This document shows positions 26,931 to 35,393 of a DNA stretch of 64,000 bases, one piece after another. Source of the DNA: Streptomyces sp. NBC_01750 (GTDB taxonomy: Bacteria > Actinomycetota > Actinomycetes > Streptomycetales > Streptomycetaceae); assembly GCF_035918095.1 (NCBI RefSeq), contig NZ_CP109137.1, positions 1,116,001-1,180,000 of the forward strand, given 5' to 3'. Both the position numbers and the translations under genes were made by a program. The number at the start of each line of letters is the position of its first letter. Position 1 is the first letter of the stretch. The notes below the pieces were generated by a model, which worked only from the letters and a program-made list of their open reading frames with translations, was not told the DNA's origin and did not search any database.

Positions 26931-28292
26931 TCAGCAGCCGCCGGAGGTGGCCGGGGCGTCGACGCCGATCTGGAGAGTGGTGGGGGCGGCGCAGCAGCCG
27001 CCGTTGCTGTCCGCCTTGGTGGCGTCGGGCTCGTCGAACAGGCCCGCCCCGCCGCACACCCCGGTCTCCGGGAGGGTCAACTCGACGCGCCCGGCGGCCT
27101 CCTGGTCTCCCGCGAGGGAGGCGGCGATGGAGCGGACCTGCTCGTAGCCGGTCATCGCGAGGAACGTCGGGGCGCGGCCGTAGCTCTTCATGCCGACGAG
27201 GTAGACGTCCTTCTCCGGATGCGAGAGCTCGTTGACGCCGTGTGGGTAGACGGTTCCGCAGGAGTGGACGTTCGGGTCGATCAGCGGGGCCAGTTCGACC
27301 GGAGCCTGGAGACGATCGTCGAGACCCAGACGGAGCTCGTCGACGAAGGACAGGTCGGGGCGGAAGCCGGTGAGGACGATGACCTCGTCCACCGGGTCGA
27401 GGCGGCGGCTGTCCTCGGCCACGAGCACCAGCTGGTCGCCGCTCTTGTCGACTGCGGTCGTGCGGAATCCGGTGACGGCGTCGGCGTACCCGTCGTCCAC
27501 GGCTGCCTTGGCGGCGAGGCCCAGTGCGCCGCGGGCGGGCAGCTGGTCGGCTTGGCCGCCGCCGAAGGTCGAGCCGCCGATGCCGCGCCTCAGGACCCAC
27601 ACGGCGTGCGTGCCCGGGGTGTCCTTGGCCAGGTCGGCGAGGTAGGCGAGGGCCGTGAAGGCGGAGGCGCCGGAGCCGATCACGGCAGTGCGCCTGCCCT
27701 CGTACCGGGCGCGTACAGCCGGGTCCTTGAGGTCCGGGACGCGGTATGAGATGCGGTCGGAAGCGGTGCGCTCGCCGAGGGCCGGGAGGCCGTCGCCGCC
27801 GATCGGGCTGGGTGTGGACCAGGTCCCGGAGGCGTCAATGACGGCGCCGGCCGTGATCCGCTCCTCGGTCCCGTCGGTGTTGAGGATGTGCACGGTGAGG
27901 GGCTGCTGATCGCGATCGACGTCCACGACCCGGTCGCGACCGAGGCGGGAGACGCCGGTGACGCGGGCGCCGAAGCGGACCGCGTCGCCCAGGGTGTCGG
28001 CCAGCGGCTGGAGGTACTGGGCGGCCCAGTCTCCACCGGTGGGGTACGTCGCCCCGTCCGGCGCGGTCCAGCCGGTGGGGGCCAGAAGCTTTTCGGCGGC
28101 CGGGTCGACGAGCTCGGCCCAGGTGGAGAACAGGCGCACGTGGCTCCACTCACGTACGGCACTGCCCGCTCCGTCCCCGGCCTCCAGGACCAGCGGCTCG
28201 ATGCCACGCTCGACGAGGTGGGCGGCGGCGGCCAGGCCGATGGGGCCGGCACCGATCACCACGGTGGGCAGGGCGGTGGTGGGTGCGTTCAC
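26931..28292 (-). CDS. ArsO-like FAD/NAD(P)-binding monooxygenase
   Basis: The 453-residue protein starts with the GTG at 28292, with GGGAG seven bases upstream. It has an N-terminal FAD-binding GAGPIGLAAAAHLVERG (about 14-30), a second nucleotide site with AVIGSGASAFTALAYLADLA (about 205-225), the FATGY-like LTGFRPD, and a C-terminal Cys-rich tail (GVCGGAGLFDEPD, SNGGCCAAP). This layout matches ArsO-type flavin monooxygenases that accompany ArsR/ArsI in actinobacteria and are proposed to act on arsenic. The exact reaction is not established. It is the first gene of the reverse operon and divergent from a related broken flavoprotein. Confidence 0.8.
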   Translation of the reverse strand: MNAPTTALPTVVIGAGPIGLAAAAHLVERGIEPLVLEAGDGAGSAVREWSHVRLFSTWAELVDPAAEKLLAPTGWTAPDGATYPTGGDWAAQYLQPLADTLGDAVRFGARVTGVSRLGRDRVVDVDRDQQPLTVHILNTDGTEERITAGAVIDASGTWSTPSPIGGDGLPALGERTASDRISYRVPDLKDPAVRARYEGRRTAVIGSGASAFTALAYLADLAKDTPGTHAVWVLRRGIGGSTFGGGQADQLPARGALGLAAKAAVDDGYADAVTGFRTTAVDKSGDQLVLVAEDSRRLDPVDEVIVLTGFRPDLSFVDELRLGLDDRLQAPVELAPLIDPNVHSCGTVYPHGVNELSHPEKDVYLVGMKSYGRAPTFLAMTGYEQVRSIAASLAGDQEAAGRVELTLPETGVCGGAGLFDEPDATKADSNGGCCAAPTTLQIGVDAPATSGGC

Positions 28293-28351
28293 GATGACTC
28301 CCTGTTGTTTCGACGTTCGTCGATGGCTTGCGCTGCCAGCATGGCACCTGT

Positions 28352-28383
28352 TTCGATGAGCGTCAACATAGACACTCCTCGAA
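28352..28383. promoter_or_regulatory. ArsR operator candidate 1 (13-6-13 dyad)
   Basis: The left arm TTCGATGAGCGTC (28352-28364), spacer AACATA, and right arm GACACTCCTCGAA (28371-28383) pair at 11 of 13 positions. It sits in the 109-bp divergent promoter between the ArsO-like gene and the second flavoprotein. The left arm and spacer are nearly identical to the copy in front of arsR. Confidence 0.75.
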
Positions 28384-28401
28384 ACAAGCGATTCGGAACT
28401 C

Positions 28402-29345
28402 ATGGAGCATCTCGATGTCGCGGTCATCGGTGGCGGCCAGTCAGGCCTTGCCGCCGCGCACGCCCTGCGCAAGCAAGGGCTTGAGCCGGTGGTACTCGAA
28501 GCCTCCGGGCAGGCGGCCGGTTCCTGGCCGCACTTCTACGACAGCCTCACCCTCTTTTCCCCGGCGAGATACAGCCCCCTGCCCGGCCTTCCCTTCGGCG
28601 GCGACCCGGAGCGGTATCCGCACCGCGATGAGGTGGTCGCCTACCTGCTGCGGTACGCAGACCGGCTGGACGCGGACATCCGCACCGGCCAGCGCGTCAG
28701 CGAGGTCCAGACGGACGGAGACGGGTTCACGCTGGCGCTGGAGGACGGATCGCGCCTGGCGGCACGCGGGGTGGTCGCGGCCACCGCGGCTTTGGCCGGC
28801 CGAACCGCCCCGCCCTGCCGGGCCTGGACTCCTTCACCGGGACCGTCCGGCGTGTCACGGACTACCGCCCCCCGAGCCCTTCGCCGGGCAGCGGGTCGTG
28901 GTCGTCGGCGCCGGCAACTCGGCGTGCAGGTCGCAGCCGAACTCGCCGCCCACGCCCGCGTCAGCCTCGCCAACCGGGCCCCGGTCAAGTGGTTCACGCA
29001 GCGCCGGTAAGGACCTGCACTTCTGGCTCAAGGTCACCGGCCTTGACATCGCACCGCTCGGCCGCTTCCAGCTCAATCCGCCCACCATGGCGGTCATCGA
29101 CGACGGCCGCAAAGCGTCCCTTGCCGCCGGCATGCCCGGCCGCCGCCCGATGTTCACCAGCATCGAGGGCTCCAAGATGACCTGGCCGGACGGCACGGTC
29201 GAGGGCGTCGTGCTGGCCACCGGCTACCAGCCAGCCCGACCTCGGCTACCTCGCCCCCCCTGGACGCGCTCGACGAGCGGGGGCATCCGAGCCACCACGA
29301 CGGGACCTCGCTGACGCATCTCGCCCGGCGGCAGGCGAGGCAACC
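28402..29345 (+). pseudogene. Second ArsO-like flavoprotein, several frameshifts
   Basis: ATG 28402 begins MEHLDVAVIGGGQSGLAAAH, an intact FAD site, and stays in frame to about 28,810. The remainder is spread over three frames: RVVVVGAGNSAC, VQVAAELAAHARVSLANRAP, DLHFWLKVTGLDIAPLGRFQ, then GVVLATGYQ, before it peters out near 29345. At least four indels are needed to rebuild one protein. The family is the same as the divergent gene at 26931. The operator between them is still intact. Confidence 0.8.
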
Positions 29346-29361
29346 ACCCCTGGGCGCCTGG

Positions 29362-29393
29362 TTCGATGTGTGTCAACATAGACATATGTCGAA
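29362..29393. promoter_or_regulatory. ArsR operator candidate 2, overlapping the arsR start
   Basis: The left arm TTCGATGTGTGTC (29362-29374), spacer AACATA, and right arm GACATATGTCGAA (29381-29393) pair at 10 of 13 positions. The right arm covers the ATG at 29386. That implies direct autorepression and probably a leaderless transcript. Confidence 0.75.
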
Positions 29394-29748
29394 CATGAAG
29401 GTGCTGCCGCTGCTCGAGCCGGAGACCGGTGCGCCCTGCTGCCCGCCGCTGACCGAACGCCCGCTCACGGCGGAGGAGGCGGTACGCACGGCCGCCATGT
29501 TCAAGGCCCTCGGCGACCCGGTCCGGCTGCGGCTCTTCTCGGCCGTCGCCTCACACGAGGGCGGCGAGGCATGCGTCTGCGACATCTCCGATGTCGGCGT
29601 CTCCCAGCCCACCGTCAGCCACCACCTGAAGAAGCTCAAAGAGGCGGGTCTGCTCAGCTCCGAGCGGAGGGGCACCTGGGTGTACTACCGGGTCGAGCCG
29701 TCCGTGCTCGCTGCGATGGGGCACATCCTGGGCCGGTACGCCGCCTGA
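29386..29748 (+). CDS. arsR: ArsR-family metalloregulator
   Basis: The protein has about 120 residues from ATG 29386 (MSNMKVLPLLEPETGAPCCP); ATG 29395 is an alternative. A winged helix-turn-helix is clear: MFKALGDPVRLRLFSAVASH, then VSQPTVSHHLKKLKEAGLLS and the wing RRGTWVYYRVE. The metal site is the CVC of GEACVCDIS in the helix before the recognition helix, with a further CC pair near the N-terminus that could supply a third thiol for As(III). It should repress both dyad-controlled promoters until arsenite binds. No ribosome site precedes the start, in line with leaderless translation. Confidence 0.9.
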   Translation: MSNMKVLPLLEPETGAPCCPPLTERPLTAEEAVRTAAMFKALGDPVRLRLFSAVASHEGGEACVCDISDVGVSQPTVSHHLKKLKEAGLLSSERRGTWVYYRVEPSVLAAMGHILGRYAA

Positions 29749-29749
29749 C

Positions 29750-30009
29750 GTCCAGCGCCGCCGTGTGTCTACGAGCGTCTTTGAGCAGGAGCTCGGTCAG
29801 ATCGCAGGCCTCCGAGGCCTTGCATGACGAGCCCGAGCCATCGCCGCAGCAGTCCACGCCGGCCTCGCGGCTGGCGAGAACGCAGCCCGGATCGAAGAAC
29901 GCATCCGCGTTGCCGAGCAGGAAGGCCTCCCACTCCTCCTGTGGTGAACCGACCGCTCCGCAACACGACCAAGCGCCGGGAATTGCCCGAGATCATGGCG
30001 TCATCCGGT
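29750..30009 (-). other. Cys-rich reverse-strand frame, unidentified
   Basis: Between arsR and the next remnant a reverse frame reads EEWEAFLLGNADAFFDPGCV, then DCCGDGSGSSCKASEACDLT. The five cysteines and the arsenic context are suggestive of a thiol-rich metal-related protein. There is no clear start and I do not recognise a family. It may be a decayed gene of the ars module. Confidence 0.25.
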
Positions 30010-30275
30010 GCTGGTGGCCGACCTCGCGCGCGAGATCCATCCCGAGGACGCGGTCGAGATAGGCGAACGTCTCGAACCTGGCCCCGCCCGGCACGTCCGG
30101 GTCCCTCTCCACGCTGGCCAGCAAGTCCAGGACGGCGGGAACCCTGTCGCAGCACATCGGAGGGCACCGGCCTGGACGGCTCCTGCGCCCAGTCGGCCAC
30201 CAGCTGACGCCAGTGCCGCAGTGCTCGCCTTGCCTCGGCGAGCGCGGCGCCGGTGACCGTGGCCGGCGTGCGGTA
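30010..30275 (-). pseudogene. C-terminal remnant resembling cysteinyl-tRNA synthetase
   Basis: Two reverse frames together give ALAEARRALRHWRQLVADWA, then, after a shift near 30,150, VPAVLDLLASVERDPDVPGG and FETFAYLDRVLGMDLAREVG. The pattern of a helical anticodon-binding bundle with a TPAVL-like turn and a C-terminal FDRVLGL-like motif fits class I CysRS-like proteins. The catalytic HIGH/KMSKS part is absent. The assignment is by resemblance only. Confidence 0.4.
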
Positions 30276-30332
30276 AGCATGGCCGAGACGACGCTGGTCA
30301 CAGGTACATTCCGCACAGACGAGGAGCCGGCC

Positions 30333-30818
30333 GTGCGCGCACGAGACCTGGCAGTCGAGTACGAATCGGTAAGCGTCGACAGCGACGCCTTGGAGGCGGC
30401 CCGTCTGATGGCAGAGCACCGGCTCCCTGGGCTCCTGGTGCTCGACGCCCTCGGCGAACCCAAGGCGATCCTTCCCGCCTCTCAGATGGTCAAGGTCCTG
30501 GTGCCCGAGTACCTGATCGAGGACCCTACCCTCGCGGCGGTCGTCGACGAGAAGCACGCCGACCGGCTGTGCCAGGCCCTGGTCGGACGCCGGGTCGGCG
30601 ACTGCCTGCCCAGTACTGCGGCTCCGCCCCCGATCGCCGACCCTGACGACACCGCGCTCGAGGTGACGGCGCTGATGGCGCGGGTACACAGCCCGCTGGT
30701 GGCCGTGGCTGAGAAGGACAAGGACGGCACTCACCTGCTCGGTGTGATCACTGCCTCCCATCTGTTGCACGAGCTCCTCGGTGCAGCGGGCGGCAACGGC
30801 GCCACGACGCGAGACTGA
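30333..30818 (+). CDS. CBS-domain protein partnered with the RCK channel-like gene
   Basis: The 161-residue protein starts from the GTG at 30333 (VRARDLAVEYESVSVDSDAL), preceded by GAGGAG; an upstream ATG at 30279 is in frame but lacks a site. CBS1 (about 1-65) contains LPGLLVLDALGEPKAILPAS. CBS2 (about 100-155) contains HSPLVAVAEKDKDGTHLLGV. There is no BON domain, and the sequence is distinct from the other CBS proteins here. It lies 99 bp upstream of the RCK-domain channel-like gene on the same strand, which makes it a plausible nucleotide-sensing regulator of ion transport. Confidence 0.8.
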   Translation: MRARDLAVEYESVSVDSDALEAARLMAEHRLPGLLVLDALGEPKAILPASQMVKVLVPEYLIEDPTLAAVVDEKHADRLCQALVGRRVGDCLPSTAAPPPIADPDDTALEVTALMARVHSPLVAVAEKDKDGTHLLGVITASHLLHELLGAAGGNGATTRD

Positions 30819-30917
30819 TCGCAGGGATCGCCGTCTTCCGCCGGTCCCGTCCAGTTCGGTCCCGCCGCGTGCCCCCGGGGGGTACAACTCGCCTTTGCCG
30901 CAAGGGAGTCTTGGGTT

Positions 30918-32885
30918 GTGTCCTCACTTTTTCCTCAACAGGCTCAGCACGCCGCACCGGCCGGGCAGATGATCGTCTGCGGTGACGATGCGCTGGCCAC
31001 CCGTCTCGCCGCCGAACTGCACGACGTCTACGGGGAGCGGGTGACGCTCCTCGTCCCGCCAGCCGCCTCCCCGGGCAGACAGCCTGCCGCAGCGCCGAAC
31101 CGCATCCGGGCCTCCGCGCTGTTCGGGCGGGCGTCCGCCGCGATGAACCGGCCGGGCGGTGCCGACGATGTCGGCTCCAGTGGCGAATTCCTCCTCCCGG
31201 TACGGGAGACGGAGGCAGCCGAGCCGACAGAGGAGGCACTGCGTCAGGCCGGTGTGGAGCGGGCCGCTGCTCTGGCCCTTGTGTACGACGATGACGAGAC
31301 CAACATCAGGGCCGCGCTGGCCGCCCGCCGGCTCAACCCCCGGCTGCGGTTGGTGATCCGGCTCTACAACCGCAAGCTGGGCCAGCACCTCGAGCAACTG
31401 CTCGACCAGGCCGCTGTGCTCGCGATGCCCGGTCTGGACACCGCCTCGCTGGACGCCTCCACCACCGTGCTGTCCGACGCGGACACCGCGGCGCCCGCGC
31501 TGGCGGCGACCGCCGTGGCCGGTACGAGCAAGGTCGTGCAGGCCGACGGGCTGCTGCTCCGTGCCGTGGAGCGCACACCGCCGGGGCGCGGTGAAGTCCC
31601 CGATCCCGGCCTGTGCACTCTTGCCGTGCTTTCGTCCACAATCAACGACCCGGCGGGCGCGGAGGGTTCGGACGGCAGCGGGCCGCAAGGACCCCTGCTG
31701 CTGCCCGACGACGCCACGGTCACGGCCGCCACCGGGCGAGGCACTTTGGTGCTGGAAGCCATTTCGCACGCCGGGCCTCCGCTGCCGCCCCGCCGTCTGG
31801 CCGGCCGCAGTGCTCCGCTCAGGGAGATCTTCTCGCGCCGGCTGCGCTGGGCCCTTGTCGGTGCCGCGGCAGCCGTGGTCGCGCTGGCCGTCGCCTCGTG
31901 GCTCACGACCGGCGAGCACCCGCTGCACGCCGTCTACATCACGCTGCTCGATCTGTTCGCCATCGGGGACCCGGCCGTCGGTGAACCCACCGCCCGCCAG
32001 GTGCTCCAGCTCCTCTCCGGCCTGGTGGGGCTCGCGCTGCTGCCGGTTCTTGTTGCCGGTGCTCTGGAAGCTCTCGGCGCCTTCCGCGGGGCAGCGGCGC
32101 TTCGCCGCGCGCCGCGCGGGCTGTCCGGGCACGTTGTGCTGCTCGGCCTCGGCAAGGTCGGCACCCGGGTACTGGCGCGGCTGCGTGAGCTCGACATCCC
32201 GGTGGTGTGCGTGGAGGGGGACCCTGAGTCGCGTGGCATCCCACTCGCGCGTCGGCTGCGCGTGCCCGTGGTGCTGGGCGATGTCACACACGAGGGTGTG
32301 CTGGAAGCGGCCAAAATCCATCGGGCGCGCGCCCTGTTGGCCCTGACCAGCGTCGACACGACGAACCTTGAGGCTGCTCTCTATGCCCGTACCGTGAAGC
32401 CGGATCTGCGGGTGGCGCTGCGGCTGTACGACGACGACTTCGCCACCGCCGTCTACCGCACCCTGCGCGCCGCCCACCCCGAGGCGCTGACCCGTAGCCG
32501 CAGTGTGTCCACGCTCGCCGCCCCCGCTTTCGCCGGCGCGATGATGGGCCGTCAGGTCCTCGGCGCCATCCCGGCCGAGCGCAAAGTGCTGCTCTTCGCC
32601 GCCCTCGATGTCGCCGGACACCCGCAGTTCGAGGGCCGCACCGTCGCCGAGGCGTTCCGGCCCGGCGCATGGCGCGTGATTGCGCTGGACACCGCGGAGC
32701 CCGCCGATCGTCGCCCCGACCTTGCCGCCTCCCGTCCGTACGGGGGTGACCGGACTGCCGCCGGGCTGCTGTGGGAGCTCCACCCCGGCTACGTCCTGCG
32801 CCCCGAGGACCGTGTCGTCCTCGCCGCCACACGCCGCGGACTGGCCGAACTCCTCGGACGGCGGCCCGAATCCCGCTCGGCCTGA
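30918..32885 (+). CDS. Two-RCK (TrkA-N) ion-channel-like membrane protein with degenerate filter
   Basis: The protein has 655 residues from the GTG at 30918. The N-terminal RCK domain (about 17-200) starts MIVCGDDALATRLAAELHDV. Then come a TM helix (about 310-330), a re-entrant loop (about 335-353), a second TM helix (about 358-385), and a second RCK (about 400-640) with VVLLGLGKVGTRVLARLREL. This is the 2TM channel layout with NAD(H)-type RCK domains on both sides. The K+ filter TVGYGD is replaced by FAIGDP in VYITLLDLFAIGDP, so K+ selectivity is doubtful. The reading frame is fully intact. It could conduct another ion or act as a sensor. Confidence 0.85.
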   Translation: MSSLFPQQAQHAAPAGQMIVCGDDALATRLAAELHDVYGERVTLLVPPAASPGRQPAAAPNRIRASALFGRASAAMNRPGGADDVGSSGEFLLPVRETEAAEPTEEALRQAGVERAAALALVYDDDETNIRAALAARRLNPRLRLVIRLYNRKLGQHLEQLLDQAAVLAMPGLDTASLDASTTVLSDADTAAPALAATAVAGTSKVVQADGLLLRAVERTPPGRGEVPDPGLCTLAVLSSTINDPAGAEGSDGSGPQGPLLLPDDATVTAATGRGTLVLEAISHAGPPLPPRRLAGRSAPLREIFSRRLRWALVGAAAAVVALAVASWLTTGEHPLHAVYITLLDLFAIGDPAVGEPTARQVLQLLSGLVGLALLPVLVAGALEALGAFRGAAALRRAPRGLSGHVVLLGLGKVGTRVLARLRELDIPVVCVEGDPESRGIPLARRLRVPVVLGDVTHEGVLEAAKIHRARALLALTSVDTTNLEAALYARTVKPDLRVALRLYDDDFATAVYRTLRAAHPEALTRSRSVSTLAAPAFAGAMMGRQVLGAIPAERKVLLFAALDVAGHPQFEGRTVAEAFRPGAWRVIALDTAEPADRRPDLAASRPYGGDRTAAGLLWELHPGYVLRPEDRVVLAATRRGLAELLGRRPESRSA

Positions 32886-32889
32886 ACCG

Positions 32890-33219
32890 TCAGAGATCCT
32901 GGCCCGGCCGGTCCAGGAGGCGGGCGCCGACCGCAGCCGTCTCGAGCGCGTAGCGGTTGACACGGTCGCCCGGATCGGCACCCGTGAGCTTGTGGATACC
33001 CTCCAGTCGGTACGTCATCGCCCGCACACTCAGCGACAGCCGCCGGGCCACCTCGGCAGCCACGCAGCCCGTGTCGAAGTAGGCGGTGAGGGTGTCGATC
33101 AGCGGGCTGGGCTCCGCCGCGGGCGTGCTGGAGCGGTCCGGGGACTGTACGAGGTCGGCTATGGCCTGCCGGTCGCGGGTGAGGACCGGGCAGACCAGGA
33201 GATCGGCCGCGTGGAGCAC
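32890..33219 (-). pseudogene. C-terminal part of a PucR-type regulator
   Basis: About 110 codons remain. They end with the PucR C-terminal helix-turn-helix LIDTLTAYFDTGCVAAEVAR, then LSLSVRAMTYRLEGIHKLTG and DPGDRVNRYALETAAVGARL. Full-length relatives have 400-650 residues, so the N-terminal sensory part is gone. The region upstream (from 33220) belongs to another fragment on the opposite strand. Confidence 0.7.
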
Positions 33220-33482
33220 GGGGCCGGCACCGTCTCCAAAGCCGATGCGCAGAACCTGACCGTTTCCGCGCTGCTGCTGAAGCTGATGAACAGCGGCGTC
33301 GCGCCCACGGCCCAGCTGAGCCAGCTGCTCGACAAGGCGGGCGACTCGGCCTCGCCGACACCCCGCTCACCGCGCTCAACGGCTCCGTCACGGCCTGAGC
33401 GCGGGCACCTACCGGGCCTGCTGGCTGCCGAACGGGGGTCAGCGGCCGCAGGACCACCCTTGAGGACCAGGAAAGTATTCCC
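33220..33482 (+). other. Unidentified C-terminal fragment and intergenic DNA
   Basis: A forward frame reads ADAQNLTVSALLLKLMNSGV, then APTAQLSQLLDKAGDSA, and after a shift LADTPLTALNGSVTA with a TGA near 33398. It looks like the end of a real protein, but I cannot name it. The remaining bases lead to the DNA-repair-ATPase fragment. Confidence 0.3.
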
Positions 33483-33997
33483 ATGGCGACGGCGACAACG
33501 TTGCCGGCGGTGACCGGCATGGACGCCGGTACATACGAGGTGCTGCGCGACCGGCTCGCCGCGCGACCGTACCGAGCTGTTCGCGGACGGCAGCGGGACG
33601 ATCCGGCTGGGACGTCACCGCTTCGCCGTCACCACACAGGCGCCGGAACTCACATTCGTCCCGCACGGGGACGGCCTGGCGTTCGCGCTAACCGGCACCG
33701 ACTACCGCACTGCCGTTACCGACCCCGAGTTCACAGACACCCGCCCCTATTGGACGCAGCCGTTGCCGTCCGAGTCGCCCGAGGCCTACCGGTCGGAACA
33801 CCTCGCCGCGCGGCTCCTGTCGGAGCACGGCGCCGAAGCCCTGTCGGGAGGCGACCTGCCCGCCGTCGTACGGCAGGCCGCGGTAGCGGCGTACGACGAG
33901 GGAATACGAGCGCGGCGTCCACGACCATGACGCGACGGCAATCCTCAGCGTCGTGCTGCGCCTGCGCGAGGATGCCGGACTCTGCGCTAACCGGCCG
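33483..33997 (+). pseudogene. C-terminal fragment of a DUF3686-type DNA-repair ATPase
   Basis: The forward frame begins with TGMDAGTYEVLRDRLAARP. After loss of about 12 codons with a frame change near 33,565 it continues TELFADGSGTIRLGRHRFAV, then PELTFVPHGDGLAFALTGTD and YWTQPLPSESPEAYRSEHLA. A further shift near 33,905 leads to ERGVHDHDATAILSVVLRLR. These blocks correspond to the middle of large actinobacterial AAA ATPases annotated as DNA repair ATPases (DUF3686). The ATPase motifs and C-terminus are absent. Confidence 0.55.
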
Positions 33998-34319
33998 CCA
34001 CCAGGGCAGCGGCCTGAACGGAACGTCCCCGCCGCCCGTCGCTGAACCGCGCCAGGCTGCCTGCATCGAGGCGATGCGCAGACATGTGGGAACGCAGTGG
34101 ACCAGGGCCGCGGGAAATGATCTCCAGGCGCTCGACATGGTCCCTGATCAGGTCTTTTCGTCGATTGCCCCTCATGGTCCGGCCTCCAGCTACTGCTGGT
34201 CCGTTCCCCCCACGATCAAACGACGGCAGTTCCCGGTCACGGGGCCGAGGGTCCCCGGCGGGCGCCCCCTCGGGCCCCACGGGCTGCCCCGACGGTGTTG
34301 GTCCCCCGGCCCGTGGCAG
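33998..34319. other. No gene recognised
   Basis: Neither strand shows convincing coding sequence. A GC-rich dyad, GGGGCCGAGGGTCCCC (34241-34256), lies 64 bp beyond the 3' end of the USP remnant and might be a terminator or an operator-like site. Confidence 0.35.
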
Positions 34320-35140
34320 TCATATCTGTGGAACCACCGCGATCGGACACGGCGCGTGATGCAGCACCGCGTGGTTGACAAGCCCCAGCTGGAGACCGAC
34401 ATGCCCACTTCGCCTGCGAGCTCCGACGACGAGCAGGTCAGCGCCTGACCCGGCCCCTCCAGGAGCGCCCGACGTGCCGGTCCCTCCACCGCTTGGCGGC
34501 TCACCGCGATGTGCCCGTACCTCTCAGCGGGACCGCGCAGAGCGTCGTCGAGCACCTGCGCCAGCGGGCGCCGGTGGGCCTCGAGGGCGTAGCCGGAGAG
34601 GGGCGGAGGCTCGGAGTGCTCGAACGGGGCACTCCAGGCGTGCACCGCCACCAGCCGGCAGCGCCGCACGTGGGCCTCACGGAACGCGAACTGTACTGCC
34701 GTGCCGCTGCCCTCCCCGTTCTCAACGCCGACGACGACGCTCCCGAACCGGGCGTTCCGGTACTCCACTCCACCGCGCACCACGACGACTGGGCAGTCGG
34801 CACGGGCGGCCACGGCCAGGCTGACCGAGCCCAGGAGCAGCCCGGCGAGATCTCCGAGCCCCCTGCACCCGAGAACCAACGCGAAAGCATTGCGCCCCTT
34901 GTCGACCAGGGCAGACGCCGCGTCCCCGTGCAGCACCTCGCTCGACAACCGAACCGCTGGCGCGCTCCTGCTGGCCCGTTCCGAGGCAGCGGCAATCAGG
35001 CTGGGTGCCTCGTGGTGCAGCGGCGCCGCATGCACGAGGTGGAGCGGCACTTCGTGTCGGACCGCCTCGTCGGCGGCCCAGTCCACCGCCTCAAGGCTCG
35101 CCTCGGATCCGTCGATGCCAACCACCAGAGGAATCGTCAC
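34320..35140 (-). pseudogene. Tandem universal stress protein with one frameshift
   Basis: The GTG at 35140 has a strong GGAGGAG and starts VTIPLVVGIDGSEASLEAVD. Domain 1 is complete (ATP loop GCRGLGDLAGLLLGSVS) and domain 2 is complete up to EGPGQA. There, near 34,440, a change of about two bases shifts the frame. Out of frame the sequence continues VVGARRRSGHVGLQLG, then HHAPCPIAVVPQI and TGA (34320-34322), the expected ending. Only the last 40 residues are affected, so it is the least damaged of the broken USPs. Closest relative in the window: the 5306-6190 protein. Confidence 0.75.
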
Positions 35141-35393
35141 TGCTCTTGCTCCTCCTCGTGCCGGATTCCGCGCCTGTCCGAGCCCTGCCACATCGGAGTC
35201 CGCATGCGGCGCAGGAAGATGTGGGGTACTCCTCGAAGAAGCGGCGGGGCTCGGCGCAGTCGGCGCAGATGCTCTATCGAGTACCCCTCACGGTCGCTGC
35301 ACGGCTACTGACGAGGGCACAGGGACGACAGCAGTCCGGACAGCGGACTCGCTCACCGTCATTCCAGCTTCCTACGAGACGGAGGCAGTCGCC

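Noticed and set aside
30924..32981. 685-codon open frame opposite the RCK channel-like gene
   Set aside because: Antisense artefact of GC bias; composition is Gly/Gln/Arg-rich without motifs, and the forward gene has clear domains and a start site.
34241..34256. GGGGCCGAGGGTCCCC as another DevR/OsdR-type operator
   Set aside because: It is not upstream of a start on either strand; it lies beyond the 3' end of a USP remnant and is more likely a terminator stem or chance.
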